Shown here piece after piece: positions 18,972-27,275 of a stretch of 64,000 nt of DNA. Both the position numbers and the translations under genes were made by a program. The notes under the pieces are model-generated. The model ran no database searches. It was given only the letters and a program-made list of their open reading frames with translations, and was not told where the DNA came from. Within the stretch, counting starts at the first letter, position 1, and each line of letters begins with the position of its first letter. Source of the DNA: Nonomuraea glycinis (GTDB taxonomy: Bacteria > Actinomycetota > Actinomycetes > Streptosporangiales > Streptosporangiaceae); contig NZ_BMNK01000010.1 in the NCBI RefSeq assembly GCF_014646515.1, positions 17,132 to 81,131 of the forward strand, in the 5' to 3' direction.

Positions 18972-19030
18972 CTGGGAGACCTCTTTCCGCGGGGCGTATC
19001 TCTGTCGGCAAGCTACTCTAGAAATCTTTG

Positions 19031-19046
19031 CCGAGCAATCGCTTGG
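19031..19046. promoter_or_regulatory. Regulon palindrome site A
   Basis: CCGAGCAATCGCTTGG (reverse CCAAGCGATTGCTCGG) lies between the divergent LLM2 and LLM3 genes, 16 bp before the LLM3 start codon. It matches the six-site consensus CCAAGCGNNYGCTMGG at every defined position. It is likely bound by one regulator controlling both directions. Confidence 0.7.
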
Positions 19047-19062
19047 TTGAATGGGAGGTCTC

Positions 19063-19875
19063 ATGCGGCTGGGTCTCACGATGTTCGCCACCGATCGGTC
19101 CATGCCCGTCCACGAGCTGGCCAGGGCGGCGGAGGAGCGCGGGTTCTCCTCCCTCTTCCTGCCCGAGCACACCCACATCCCCGTCTCCCGCCGCACGCCC
19201 CCGGCCAACGGGGACGCCGAGCTGGCCGAGGAGTACAAACGCACCCTCGATCCGCTGGTCGCCCTGTCCTTCGCCGCGGCCGTGACCGAGCGGATCCGGC
19301 TCGGCACCGGCATCCTGCTCGCCGCCCAGCGGGAGCCGATCGTCACCGCCAAGGCCCTCGCCACCCTGGACCGCCTGTCCGGCGGCCGGGTCGTGGTCGG
19401 CGTCGGCTTCGGCTGGAACGTGGAGGAGATCGCCAACCACGGCGTGCCGTACCGCTCACGCCGGGAGGTGGCACGGCGGAACGTGCTGGCGATGCAAGCG
19501 CTGTGGCGGGACGACGTGGCCGCCTTCGACGGCTTCGAGCCGTCCTGGTCGTGGCCCAAGCCGATCTCCGGCCCACCCGTGTACGTCGGCGGCGCGGCGG
19601 GGCCGAAGCTGTTCGCGCACGTCGCCGAGTACGCCGAGGGCTGGATGCCGATCGGCGGCAAGGGGATCAGGACGGCGCTGCCCGCGCTGCGCGAGGCCTG
19701 CGAGAAGGCCGGGCGGCCGATGGCCCGGGTCGTCCCGTTCGGCACGCTGCCGACCCAGGAGAAGCTCGACTACCTCGCCGAGCTGGGCATCGAGGAGACC
19801 GTGCTCGCCCTGGCCAGCGTTCCGACGGACGCGGCGCTCCGGCAGCTCGATGCTTATGCCCGATTCGTGCGATAG
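19063..19875 (+). CDS. LLM class F420-dependent oxidoreductase (LLM3)
   Basis: The 270-residue protein is of the LLM F420 type. Motifs are LFLPEHTHIP, RIRLGTGILLAAQREP, LDRLSGGRVVVGVGFGW and PVYVGGAAGPKLF. The start is ATG 19063, with GGGAGG at 19054-19059; an in-frame ATG at 19051 lies upstream of that ribosome binding site and is rejected. It is divergent from LLM2 across operator A. Kinase 1 follows 17 bp later with its own -10 box. The substrate is unknown. Confidence 0.88.
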   Translation: MRLGLTMFATDRSMPVHELARAAEERGFSSLFLPEHTHIPVSRRTPPANGDAELAEEYKRTLDPLVALSFAAAVTERIRLGTGILLAAQREPIVTAKALATLDRLSGGRVVVGVGFGWNVEEIANHGVPYRSRREVARRNVLAMQALWRDDVAAFDGFEPSWSWPKPISGPPVYVGGAAGPKLFAHVAEYAEGWMPIGGKGIRTALPALREACEKAGRPMARVVPFGTLPTQEKLDYLAELGIEETVLALASVPTDAALRQLDAYARFVR

Positions 19876-19892
19876 CGGCATAATGGTGGCCT

Positions 19893-21485
19893 ATGTCCGA
19901 CCTCCGTGCCGCTGACCCGCGCCGCCTTGGCACGTACCGGCTCTCGGCACGGCTCGGCCAGGGCGGCCAGGGCGTCGTCTACCTGGGCCACACCGGCAAC
20001 GGGGCCAAGGTCGCGATCAAGCTCCTGCACGCCGGCCTGTCCGACGACCAGGCGGTGCGCCGCAGGTTCCGGGCCGAGGTCGAGGCCGTACGCAGGGTCG
20101 CGCCGTTCTGCACCGCCCAACTGCTCGACGCCGACCTCGAAGGCGACCGGCCGTACCTGGTCAGCGAGTACGTGGACGGGATCTCACTGACGGAGCACGT
20201 CATCGCCCAGGGTCCGCGCACCGGCGGCTCCCTGCACCGCCTGGCCATCGGCACCGCCACCGCGCTCGGCGCCATCCACCGCGCGGCGGTCGTGCACCGC
20301 GACTTCAAACCGGGCAACGTGCTGCTCAGCCTGGACGGCCCGCGCGTGATCGACTTCGGCATCTCCCGGCCGATGGACAGCACCGCCACCACCGGCCGGT
20401 TCCCCATCGGCACCCCCGCGTACCTGGCGCCCGAGCGGATCAAGGGCGAACCCGCCGGACCACCCGCCGACCTGTACGCCTGGGCGCTGACCGTCGCCTA
20501 CACCGCCAACGGCCGGCACGCCTACACCGCCGAGACCCACCAGGAGGTCCTCGCCAGGATCCTGTACGGCAAGCCGGACCTGGGCACGCTGACCGGGCGG
20601 CTGCGTGAGCTCGTCGACGCCTGCCTGGCGGTCGAGCCGGGTGACCGGCCGGACGCCGAAGAGGTGCTCCGCCGACTGCTGAGCCACGACCTGACCGGCC
20701 GAGACGTCCTCACCACCGGCGCTCTGGCCGCCCTCGACACCACCCCCGAGCCCGCCGCCTCTGGGCCGGTTGCCCTCGGCTCCGCCCCTGAGCCCGTCGC
20801 CCTCCGCGCCGCCGCCCCTCAGCCTGTGTTCGACGCCGCCCCTCGGCCCGCGGTCGACGCGGCCGACTCCGGTGCCCCTGACACCGTCGACTGGCGGGTG
20901 CCCGGTTCTGGGGGTACGCGTACCACGGGAGCGCGGAGTGCGCTGGCGGCGCTTGTGGATCCGGACGCGCATGCGTCGTCGGGGCAGGCCGCGCCGCGGG
21001 CTGCTGTCACCGTCACGCGGCCGCAGCCCAGGGTGCTGCCCGAGCCCGGACCGCGGTTGCCGGTGGCGAGGACGGCAAGGGGGCGGCCGGGTTCCTGGCG
21101 GCTCGCCGCGACGGCTGTGACGGTCGCCGTGCTGGTGATCGCCGCGGTGGCGCTCTGGACGCTGAGCGGCGGGCCGGGGGCGAACGGCGTCTGGACCGGC
21201 TCGGCCGAGCATCCGAGCGCCGATCGCGTGTTCCCGGTGGAGATCCGGCTGGACGGCGGGCCCGCGTCCAGCATGCGATGGGGTGCCGACCTGCGATGCT
21301 CCGGGATGCTCAGCCCAGCCGGGGAAGCGCTGGTGTACGAACTCGGCGAGGTCGAGGGTGAGGAATGCTACCCGGGCACGCTGCGCATGCTGCCGACCGC
21401 CGAGGCGAACCAGATGGCCATATCGGTCATTCGCCGAGGTGAGCAGGAGGTCACCTACTCGGGCAAGGTCTCGCGCGTCTCCTGA
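19893..21485 (+). CDS. Membrane Ser/Thr protein kinase 1
   Basis: The 530-residue Hanks-type kinase has its kinase domain at ~15-265: glycine loop LGQGGQGVVY, VAIKLL lysine, catalytic loop HRDFKPGN, DFG and GTPAYLAPE. A Pro/Ala-rich linker follows to ~410, then one membrane segment (LAATAVTVAVLVIAAVALWTL). An external domain of ~100 residues with two or three cysteines (DLRCSGMLS, EECYPGT) ends the protein. The sensed signal is unknown. CATAAT (19879-19884) would start transcription two bases before the ATG. PASTA kinase 2 is next, separated only by an IS element; their kinase domains are closely similar. Confidence 0.92.
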   Translation: MSDLRAADPRRLGTYRLSARLGQGGQGVVYLGHTGNGAKVAIKLLHAGLSDDQAVRRRFRAEVEAVRRVAPFCTAQLLDADLEGDRPYLVSEYVDGISLTEHVIAQGPRTGGSLHRLAIGTATALGAIHRAAVVHRDFKPGNVLLSLDGPRVIDFGISRPMDSTATTGRFPIGTPAYLAPERIKGEPAGPPADLYAWALTVAYTANGRHAYTAETHQEVLARILYGKPDLGTLTGRLRELVDACLAVEPGDRPDAEEVLRRLLSHDLTGRDVLTTGALAALDTTPEPAASGPVALGSAPEPVALRAAAPQPVFDAAPRPAVDAADSGAPDTVDWRVPGSGGTRTTGARSALAALVDPDAHASSGQAAPRAAVTVTRPQPRVLPEPGPRLPVARTARGRPGSWRLAATAVTVAVLVIAAVALWTLSGGPGANGVWTGSAEHPSADRVFPVEIRLDGGPASSMRWGADLRCSGMLSPAGEALVYELGEVEGEECYPGTLRMLPTAEANQMAISVIRRGEQEVTYSGKVSRVS

Positions 21486-21846
21486 CCGCGAGTGTCACGG
21501 TCAGGCGGCGATGGCCCGGCCGCCGTTGACTCTCCGGCACCGGTTGCCTTCAGCGGAGGGGTTGGTAACCGCTGTGCTTCGTATCAATGTTCGTCAGTCT
21601 TTATCTGGTTTTCTGCAGCGCGATTGCGGTCTGTCACGGGTGATCGGGGTTGGCTCAGTGGTCTGCGCGCTGGTGGACGGCATGATGAAGCGCTGGAGGG
21701 GCCTGCGGTTTGGCGCCGCGTCCGACTGGCGTAGTCTGCCCTATCTTTTCCCCGTCACGATGTGCATGCAAAATATTACTCAACGTGCGGTCATGCTGGT
21801 AGGGTCATTCGCACAAGCTCTCGAATATGCGAGGGAGGGGCGGGTC

Positions 21847-23232
21847 ATGCGGGTCGTGCAGGCCTACCGTTTCGCGCTGGACCCCACCGCGCGCCAGGGT
21901 GCCGCGCTGGCGTCGCATTGCGGGGCGGTGCGGGTGGCGTTCAACTGGGGCCTGGCGCAGGTGAAGGCGAATCTGGCGCTGCGGGAGGCCGAGCGCTCCT
22001 ACGGCATCGCCGACGACCGGCTCACCCCGGCCCTGTCCTGGTCGATGTACAGCCTGCGCAAACGCTGGAACCAGGTCAAAGACGAGGTAGCCCCGTGGTG
22101 GGCGGACAACTCCAAAGAGGCCTACGCCTGCGGCCTCGCTCGCCTGGCCGACGCCCTGGCCAACTGGCGCGGCTCCCAGCAAGGTAAGCGGAAGGGCCCG
22201 AAGATGGGCTTCCCTCGGTTCAAGACCAAACGCCGCGCGGCCCGGTCGGTGCGCTTCACCACCGGCACGATCCGGCCGGACGGCCACACCCACGTGATCC
22301 TGCCGGTGCTGGGCCGGATCAAGACCCACGAGCCGGTCGGCAAACTCGCCCGCCTCCTAGCGGACGGCGGGGCGCGGATGGCGTCGGCGACGGTCCGATG
22401 TCAGGAGGGCCGCTGGCACGTCAGCTTCACCGTGCACACCGAACGCCCCCCAGGCAAGCCTGCCCGGCCGGACGCGGTGATCGGCGTGGACCTCGGCATC
22501 AAGACCCTGGCGGTCTTCTCCGACGGACGGCCGCCGGTCGCCAACCCCCGCCACCTGACGACGGCCTTGCGTAAGCTGCGGCGCCTGTCGCGCGCGGTCT
22601 CCCGTAGACACGGGCCCGACCGGCGCACCCGGCAACAACCCTCGCAGCGGTGGCTGCGCGCGAACGCCGCCCGCAACCGGGCGGAGTATCGGGTGGCGGC
22701 GTTGCGCCGTGACGGCATCCACCAGCTCACCACCAGCCTGGCCCGCACCTACGGCACCATCGTGGTCGAAGACCTCAACGTGGCCGGGATGATCCGCAAC
22801 CGGCGACTAGCCCACGCCATCTCCGATGTCGGGTTCGGTGAGATCCTCCGCCAGCTCGCCTACAAGACCGGCTGGCACGGCGGCCGGCTGGTGGTGGCCG
22901 ATCGCTGGTTTCCCTCCTCCAAGACGTGCTCATCCTGCGGTGCGGTGAAAGCCAAGCTGCCGCTGCGGGTGCGTACCTACGTGTGTGAGGGGTGCGGTCT
23001 GTCGCTGGACCGTGACGTGAACGCCGCGCTCAATCTCGCTTCTTTGGTGGAGCGGACGGTCGCCGGGAGTGGCCCGGAGACCCGAAACGGACGTGGAGCC
23101 GACCATAAGACCCCGCCCGGCGGGGCAGGTGGCTGTGAAGCGTCAACCCCGCACCGGGCATCTGTTGCCCGGATCAGACGAGGACCTTCGCCCACCACGG
23201 GCGAATCATTGACAATCCTTGAAACTCAGTGA
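21847..23232 (+). CDS. tnpB: TnpB RNA-guided nuclease, copy 1
   Basis: The 461-residue TnpB starts at ATG 21847 behind GGGAGGGG. RuvC residues Asp215 (GVDLGIKT), Glu308 (VVEDLNVAG) and Asp390 (LDRDVNAALN) are intact, as is the zinc finger (CSSCGA ... CEGCGL). The extra ~60 C-terminal residues run through the predicted guide-RNA region and are probably not needed for the fold. It is a near-duplicate of the protein at 46202 and only distantly related to the TnpB at 6015. It should cut DNA matched to its right-flank guide. No own transposase is present, so movement would need TnpA in trans. Confidence 0.92.
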   Translation: MRVVQAYRFALDPTARQGAALASHCGAVRVAFNWGLAQVKANLALREAERSYGIADDRLTPALSWSMYSLRKRWNQVKDEVAPWWADNSKEAYACGLARLADALANWRGSQQGKRKGPKMGFPRFKTKRRAARSVRFTTGTIRPDGHTHVILPVLGRIKTHEPVGKLARLLADGGARMASATVRCQEGRWHVSFTVHTERPPGKPARPDAVIGVDLGIKTLAVFSDGRPPVANPRHLTTALRKLRRLSRAVSRRHGPDRRTRQQPSQRWLRANAARNRAEYRVAALRRDGIHQLTTSLARTYGTIVVEDLNVAGMIRNRRLAHAISDVGFGEILRQLAYKTGWHGGRLVVADRWFPSSKTCSSCGAVKAKLPLRVRTYVCEGCGLSLDRDVNAALNLASLVERTVAGSGPETRNGRGADHKTPPGGAGGCEASTPHRASVARIRRGPSPTTGESLTILETQ

Positions 23233-23236
23233 ACGG
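23111..23236 (+). ncRNA. Probable omega RNA of tnpB copy 1
   Basis: Three consecutive hairpins overlap the tnpB 3' coding end: CCCCG-CCCGG-CGGGG (23111-23125), CCGGGCA-TCTGT-TGCCCGG (23154-23172) and TTCGCCC-ACCAC-GGGCGAA (23187-23205). In the second copy the stems are kept while the loops differ. The guide would be the host bases after 23236, beginning TAATGGGGTGG. The 5' limit is not visible and is set at the first hairpin. Confidence 0.6.
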
Positions 23237-23266
23237 TAATGGGGTGGCGGCGAGGGGAGGCGCCCC

Positions 23267-25315
23267 GTGCCAGTGGCGCAGCCGCTCCGGACGGGGGACC
23301 CGCGGCGAATCGGCGGATATGAGCTGGGCGGGCGCCTGGGCGAGGGCGGACAGGGAGTGGTGTACCTCGGCACTCGAGGCGAGGACACGTACGCGGTCAA
23401 GCTGCTGCATGGGCCGGTGGGGGACGGGCAAGCCGCGTTCCTGCGCGAGGTGGAGCTGGCCAAGCATGTGGCCCGGTTCTGCACGGCCCAGGTGATGGAC
23501 GCCGGGTTCGACGAGGACCGGGCGTACATCGTGAGTGAGTACGTCGACGGGCCGTCGCTGGCCCGTGAGGTCATGGTCGCAGGCCCGCGCCGTGGCGGCG
23601 CCCTCGAACGGCTGGCGGTCGGCACCGCCACCGCGATCACCGCGATCCACCGGGCCGGCATCGTGCACCGCGACCTCAAGCCGCAGAACGTGCTGCTCGG
23701 CCCCGACGGCCCCCGCGTGATCGACTTCGGCCTGGCCAAGGCGCTCGACGCGGCGGCGACGGTGAGCGGCAGGGGGGTCGGCACGCCCGCCTACATGGCG
23801 CCCGAGCAGATCACCGCGTCGGCCGTCACCGGGGCGGTGGACGTGTTCTCGTGGGGCGCCACGATCTGCTTCGCGGCCAACGGCAGCGCCCCCTTCGGGC
23901 AGGATTCGGTGGCGCCGGTGCTGCACCGCATCCTCACGGCGGAGCCCGAGCTCGGGCGGCTGGACGGGCAGCTCAGGGAGTTGGTCGAGGCGTGCCTGGA
24001 CAAGGACGCGCGTAACCGGCCCACCAGCAGGGATCTGCTGCTCGCGCTGCTGGGGGAGTCGGGCGGGGCGCCGGCCGAGGTGCTGCGCTCCCCGCCGCCG
24101 CACATCCTGCGCGTCCCGCCGAGCGTGGCCGTACCCCCGCCCAGGGCTGAGCCCTCGCCCGGGTCCGTACCCTCGCCCAGGACCGAGCCCCCGGCCGTAC
24201 CTCCGCCCGGGGCCGAGCCCCCGGCTGTACCCCTGCCCAGGACCGAGCCCCCGGCCGAGCCCTCGCCCAGGGCTGAGCCCCCGCCCCTGGCCGAGCCCGA
24301 GGCGACCGGGGCGCCCGCCGGCTACCGGTTATCCGACGACCGGCCGCAGGTGGGTGGGGAGGTTCTCGGGTCGCGGGAGGCCTCCAGGCGGCGGGTCGGG
24401 CAGGCGCTGGGGCGGGCGGGGGCGGCCGTCTTCGGGGCTCTGCTGGTGAGCGCGGCCGTACTGGTCGCTCTGCTGGCGCCGGCCTTGAGGCAGGACGATC
24501 TGCCCGCGCAGGGAGGCGCGCAGCCGTCCGTCGCCGATAGCAGGCCGGTGGAGACCGTGTCGCCGGTGGACGGGTCCACCCCCATACGGACCAAGCAGAG
24601 CAGCCGGCCGCGCAAAGCGCCCGCGGACGATCCGCCGCCCACCGTCCTCCCGGTGAACGTCGCCGTGCCCCCGCTGGAGGGCCTGAGCCGGGCCGCCGCG
24701 CTCAAGGCGATCCGGCGGTCCGGCCTGGCCGCCGGCGCGGTGACCGAAGCCGATTCCGCGCTGAAGATCGGCCAGGTGCTGGGCAGCAGCCCCGGGACCG
24801 GCATCTTCGTGCCGAAAGGCACCAAGGTCGCCCTGCGCGTGTCAGCGGGGCTGCCGGTCCCGGCCGTGGTCGGCCTGCAGCGCAAGGCGGCCGAAGCGGC
24901 CCTGACCAGCGCCGGGCTGGCGGTCGGCCCGATCAGCAGGACCTGCGCCACCGACCCGGACGGCCGGGTCCTGTCCAGTGCCCCCAAGTCGGGCAAACGG
25001 GTCTCGGGCGGCACCCAGGTGGCGCTCCACGTCGCCCGACACGGCGTCGCCGTGCCGTCGGTGGTCGGTCAGTCACGGGCCGGCGCCCGCGGCGCCCTCC
25101 GTGCGGCCGGCTTCGCCGTGACCGTGCGCCGTCAGGTCGTGGAGGACCAGGCGCAGGTCGACCTGGCCATCGCCCAGTCCGTACCGCCGGGCGGCTGCGC
25201 CGGACCGGGAACCCCCGTCGTGATCACCGTGGGCACCCCCGCCGATGCGACGCAGGACCCGGACGATCCCTCCATGACCCCCACGTTCACCCCCGAGCCA
25301 CCGGAGACTCCCTGA
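23267..25315 (+). CDS. PASTA-domain membrane Ser/Thr protein kinase 2
   Basis: The 682-residue PknB-like kinase has its kinase domain at ~15-275 (LGEGGQGVVY, AVKLL, HRDLKPQN, DFG, GTPAYMAPE). A linker with tandem Pro-rich repeats (PSPRTEPPAVPPP-like) spans ~285-345, and one membrane segment is at ~395-420. About three PASTA repeats lie outside (~455-665), which bind peptidoglycan fragments or lipid II in relatives. This links it to cell-wall growth control. GTG 23267 follows GAGGGGAGG. An IS element ends only 30 bp upstream, so the original promoter has probably been displaced. A 19-bp tandem repeat spans its stop codon. Confidence 0.92.
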   Translation: MPVAQPLRTGDPRRIGGYELGGRLGEGGQGVVYLGTRGEDTYAVKLLHGPVGDGQAAFLREVELAKHVARFCTAQVMDAGFDEDRAYIVSEYVDGPSLAREVMVAGPRRGGALERLAVGTATAITAIHRAGIVHRDLKPQNVLLGPDGPRVIDFGLAKALDAAATVSGRGVGTPAYMAPEQITASAVTGAVDVFSWGATICFAANGSAPFGQDSVAPVLHRILTAEPELGRLDGQLRELVEACLDKDARNRPTSRDLLLALLGESGGAPAEVLRSPPPHILRVPPSVAVPPPRAEPSPGSVPSPRTEPPAVPPPGAEPPAVPLPRTEPPAEPSPRAEPPPLAEPEATGAPAGYRLSDDRPQVGGEVLGSREASRRRVGQALGRAGAAVFGALLVSAAVLVALLAPALRQDDLPAQGGAQPSVADSRPVETVSPVDGSTPIRTKQSSRPRKAPADDPPPTVLPVNVAVPPLEGLSRAAALKAIRRSGLAAGAVTEADSALKIGQVLGSSPGTGIFVPKGTKVALRVSAGLPVPAVVGLQRKAAEAALTSAGLAVGPISRTCATDPDGRVLSSAPKSGKRVSGGTQVALHVARHGVAVPSVVGQSRAGARGALRAAGFAVTVRRQVVEDQAQVDLAIAQSVPPGGCAGPGTPVVITVGTPADATQDPDDPSMTPTFTPEPPETP

Positions 25316-25370
25316 GCCACCGGAGACTCCCTGAGCCACCGGAGACTCCCTGAGACACCGGAGACTCCCC
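25295..25370. repeat. Four 19-bp tandem repeats spanning the kinase 2 stop codon
   Basis: The unit GAGCCACCGGAGACTCCCT occurs at 25295, 25314, 25333 and (two changes) 25352. The stop TGA (25313-25315) is at the first junction. Because 19 is not a multiple of three, each copy shifts frame. Copy number may vary between strains. Confidence 0.9.
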
Positions 25371-25379
25371 GAGCGCCGA

Positions 25380-25401
25380 AACCGGAACACCTGGTCCGGT
25401 T
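25380..25401. promoter_or_regulatory. Palindrome upstream of TetR gene, likely operator
   Basis: AACCGGA-N8-TCCGGTT, with perfect 7-bp arms, lies 17 bp before the ATG of the TetR gene at 25419. This is the expected place and size for an autoregulatory TetR operator. Confidence 0.6.
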
Positions 25402-25418
25402 GACGTAAGGTGGGGAGC

Positions 25419-26141
25419 ATGACCGCCCGGACTCCTCTGCTGGTACGTGACCCCGCCGAGCCGCAGGCGCTGAGAAGCGACGCGCTGATCAATCGCAACC
25501 GCATCCTCGAGGTCGCGCGTGAGACGTTCGCCGCGCGGGGGATCGACGTGACCATGCGGGAGATCGCCCGGCGGGCCGGTGTGGGGGTGGCGACGCTCTA
25601 CCGTCGCTTCCCCACCAAGGAGTCGCTGGTCACCGCGGCCTTCGCCGACCAGATGGCGGCCTGCGCGTCGGTGGTGGACGACGCGCTGGCCGATCCCGAC
25701 CCGTGGCGGGGGTTCTGCACCGCGGTCGAGAGGATCTGCGCCATGCAGGCCGTGGACAAAGGGTTCACGGCGGCGTTCGTCTCGGCATTTCCTGACAGCA
25801 TTGACTTCGAGGGCGTGCGTGCCTGTGCCGAGGAGGGGTTCGCCGAGCTGACGGAGCGTGCCAAGGCCTCCGGGCACCTGCGCGCCGACTTCGCGCAGGA
25901 GGACCTCACGCTGCTGATCATGGCCAACGGCGGCATCATCGCGGACACGGCCGAGACGGCGGTGGCCGCCTCCCGCAGGCTCGCGGCGCTACTGCTGCAG
26001 TCCTTCCTCGCCCACCCGGCCGACCCGCCCGCGCCCCTGCCGCCGGCCGCCCCCATTGGACTGCACAACGTGGTGGGCAACCTCCAAGAGCCTTCGCAGG
26101 CCGTGCCCGCGGGGCAGGTCAGCGGCCGCTGCCCGCGATGA
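25419..26141 (+). CDS. TetR/AcrR family transcriptional regulator
   Basis: The ~240-residue protein has the HTH at ~25-70 (VTMREIARRAGVG, VATLYRRFPTKESL). The C-terminal domain resembles the SbtR/TetR_C_21-like group (FCTAVERICAMQAVDKGFTAAF). ATG 25419 follows GGGGAG. The last ~35 residues are Pro-rich, and its 3' end overlaps the convergent lipoprotein gene by 23 bp. No obvious enzyme gene is divergent from it, so the target may be only itself or distant genes. Confidence 0.86.
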   Translation: MTARTPLLVRDPAEPQALRSDALINRNRILEVARETFAARGIDVTMREIARRAGVGVATLYRRFPTKESLVTAAFADQMAACASVVDDALADPDPWRGFCTAVERICAMQAVDKGFTAAFVSAFPDSIDFEGVRACAEEGFAELTERAKASGHLRADFAQEDLTLLIMANGGIIADTAETAVAASRRLAALLLQSFLAHPADPPAPLPPAAPIGLHNVVGNLQEPSQAVPAGQVSGRCPR

Positions 26142-27132
26142 GGCCGGAGTAGGAGCCGAGCACCTTGACCTGTCCCGGCTTGGCGTCCTTGGCCGGGATG
26201 TGGGCCACCACCTGCACCAGCTCCGTGGTCTTCATGTTCGTGTAGTACTTCCCGGGCAGCAGCCCGCTGTTCTGCTGGAAGACGTAGAACCGCGGCGTTC
26301 TCTGCCGCACGTCGTAGCGCCGGTCGCGCTGGAAGGTGGTGAAGGCCAGGGCGCCGCCGTCGGCGGTGCGCACGGCGTACGACGGGTAGCGGGTGGCCCG
26401 GGTGACCTCGCTGACGCGCGCGAACTTGTTCATCTCCAGGCGCTTCGACGCGGCGTTCTTGGCGAGCAGGTCGGTGGCGAACCTGGTCCCGGCCGCCTTG
26501 CCGCCCTTGCCCGCCAGGTGGGCGGCGTAGTTCCTGGCGAAGTCGGCGGGTGACATGATCAGGCCGGTGTCGTCCTGGCCGACCTCGGTGGCCGCGCCCG
26601 AGGCGTCCTTCGCGATGGCGGGCAGCTCCTTGGGGGAGGTGCCGTCGAAGGTGTCGGGCGAGTAGACCTGCCGCCAGCCGTCGTCGCCCTCGCGGGTGAA
26701 CAGCAGGTACGTGGCCTCCTTCGAGATGTCCTTCTTGCGCTGCCAGTGCGCCAGGGTCAGCAGCCAGGGCCGCTCCCCGCCGGTTCCCGGGTAGAAGGTC
26801 GGCGAGGTGTAGCCGAAGGGCTCGTGCTTGATCGTCTTGCGCAGCTTGCGGCTGGAGGCGTAGCCGGCCTTGTCGATGGCCAGGCTGGAGCCGCCTTCGT
26901 ACGCTGCCAGCAGTTTGTCGCTTCTGGCCTTGTTGGCGAGGTTGTTCCGCTCGATGTAGTCCTTCATGATCGCGGTGGCCTCCTGGCCCGAGAGGACGCT
27001 GGGCGCCGTGGCGCTCGGGGGAGGTGTGCTCGGCGCCTGCGCCGCGTTCCTGTTCAGCCCTGGCAGGGCGGAGCACCCCACGACCAGGAACCCTGTCATC
27101 AGGCCGCCGATGAGCCCGCCGTATCGCCGCAC
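26119..27132 (-). CDS. Putative lipoprotein of unknown function
   Basis: The 337-residue protein has a type II signal peptide, with lipobox VVGC about residue 19 (GGLIGGLMTGFLVVGCSALPG). A Pro/Thr/Ser-rich linker follows to ~45. The rest is a soluble domain of the actinobacterial DUF8094-like type, with charged helices and a central beta-rich region (RPWLLTLAHWQRK, ATYLLFTREGDDGWRQVYSP). It is expected on the outer face of the membrane. The GTG start is preceded by GGAGAGG. I recognise no catalytic motif. Confidence 0.75.
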   Translation of the reverse strand: MRRYGGLIGGLMTGFLVVGCSALPGLNRNAAQAPSTPPPSATAPSVLSGQEATAIMKDYIERNNLANKARSDKLLAAYEGGSSLAIDKAGYASSRKLRKTIKHEPFGYTSPTFYPGTGGERPWLLTLAHWQRKKDISKEATYLLFTREGDDGWRQVYSPDTFDGTSPKELPAIAKDASGAATEVGQDDTGLIMSPADFARNYAAHLAGKGGKAAGTRFATDLLAKNAASKRLEMNKFARVSEVTRATRYPSYAVRTADGGALAFTTFQRDRRYDVRQRTPRFYVFQQNSGLLPGKYYTNMKTTELVQVVAHIPAKDAKPGQVKVLGSYSGLIAGSGR

Positions 27133-27275
27133 CTCAGGATCCTCTCCGCAATAATGGGATTAAAGTGCACAAACGTAGCAGTAAAGGTGTCAAGGCGTCC
27201 CGGGGATCGCTATGTGAGAACGCCATGCCGTCAGGCTGACGTCGGGCGCCGTGGCGGGGGTGATGTGTCCGGCCG

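Larger units (their letters stand above)
21607..23236 (+). mobile_element. tnpB-only IS605-type element, copy 1 (IS1341-like)
   Basis: The boundaries come from comparison with the second copy at 45959-47588. Homology runs from GGTTTTCTGCAG at 21607 to TGAACGG at 23236. The element has no tnpA. The left end carries a small TCAC/GTGA hairpin within 35 bp of the boundary. The right end holds three stem-loops overlapping the tnpB 3' end. It is inserted between kinase 1 and kinase 2, leaving 30 bp before the kinase 2 GTG. The 121 bp between the kinase 1 stop and the element show only a weak GC hairpin (21505-21525). Confidence 0.85.

Noticed and set aside
21505..21525. Hairpin after kinase 1 as a terminator
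   Set aside because: A 6-bp GC stem with a 9-base loop and no T tract is common by chance at this GC content.
25295..25370. Regular short repeats as a possible CRISPR array
   Set aside because: The units are directly contiguous with no spacers, and no cas genes are nearby. The same holds for 29727-29790.
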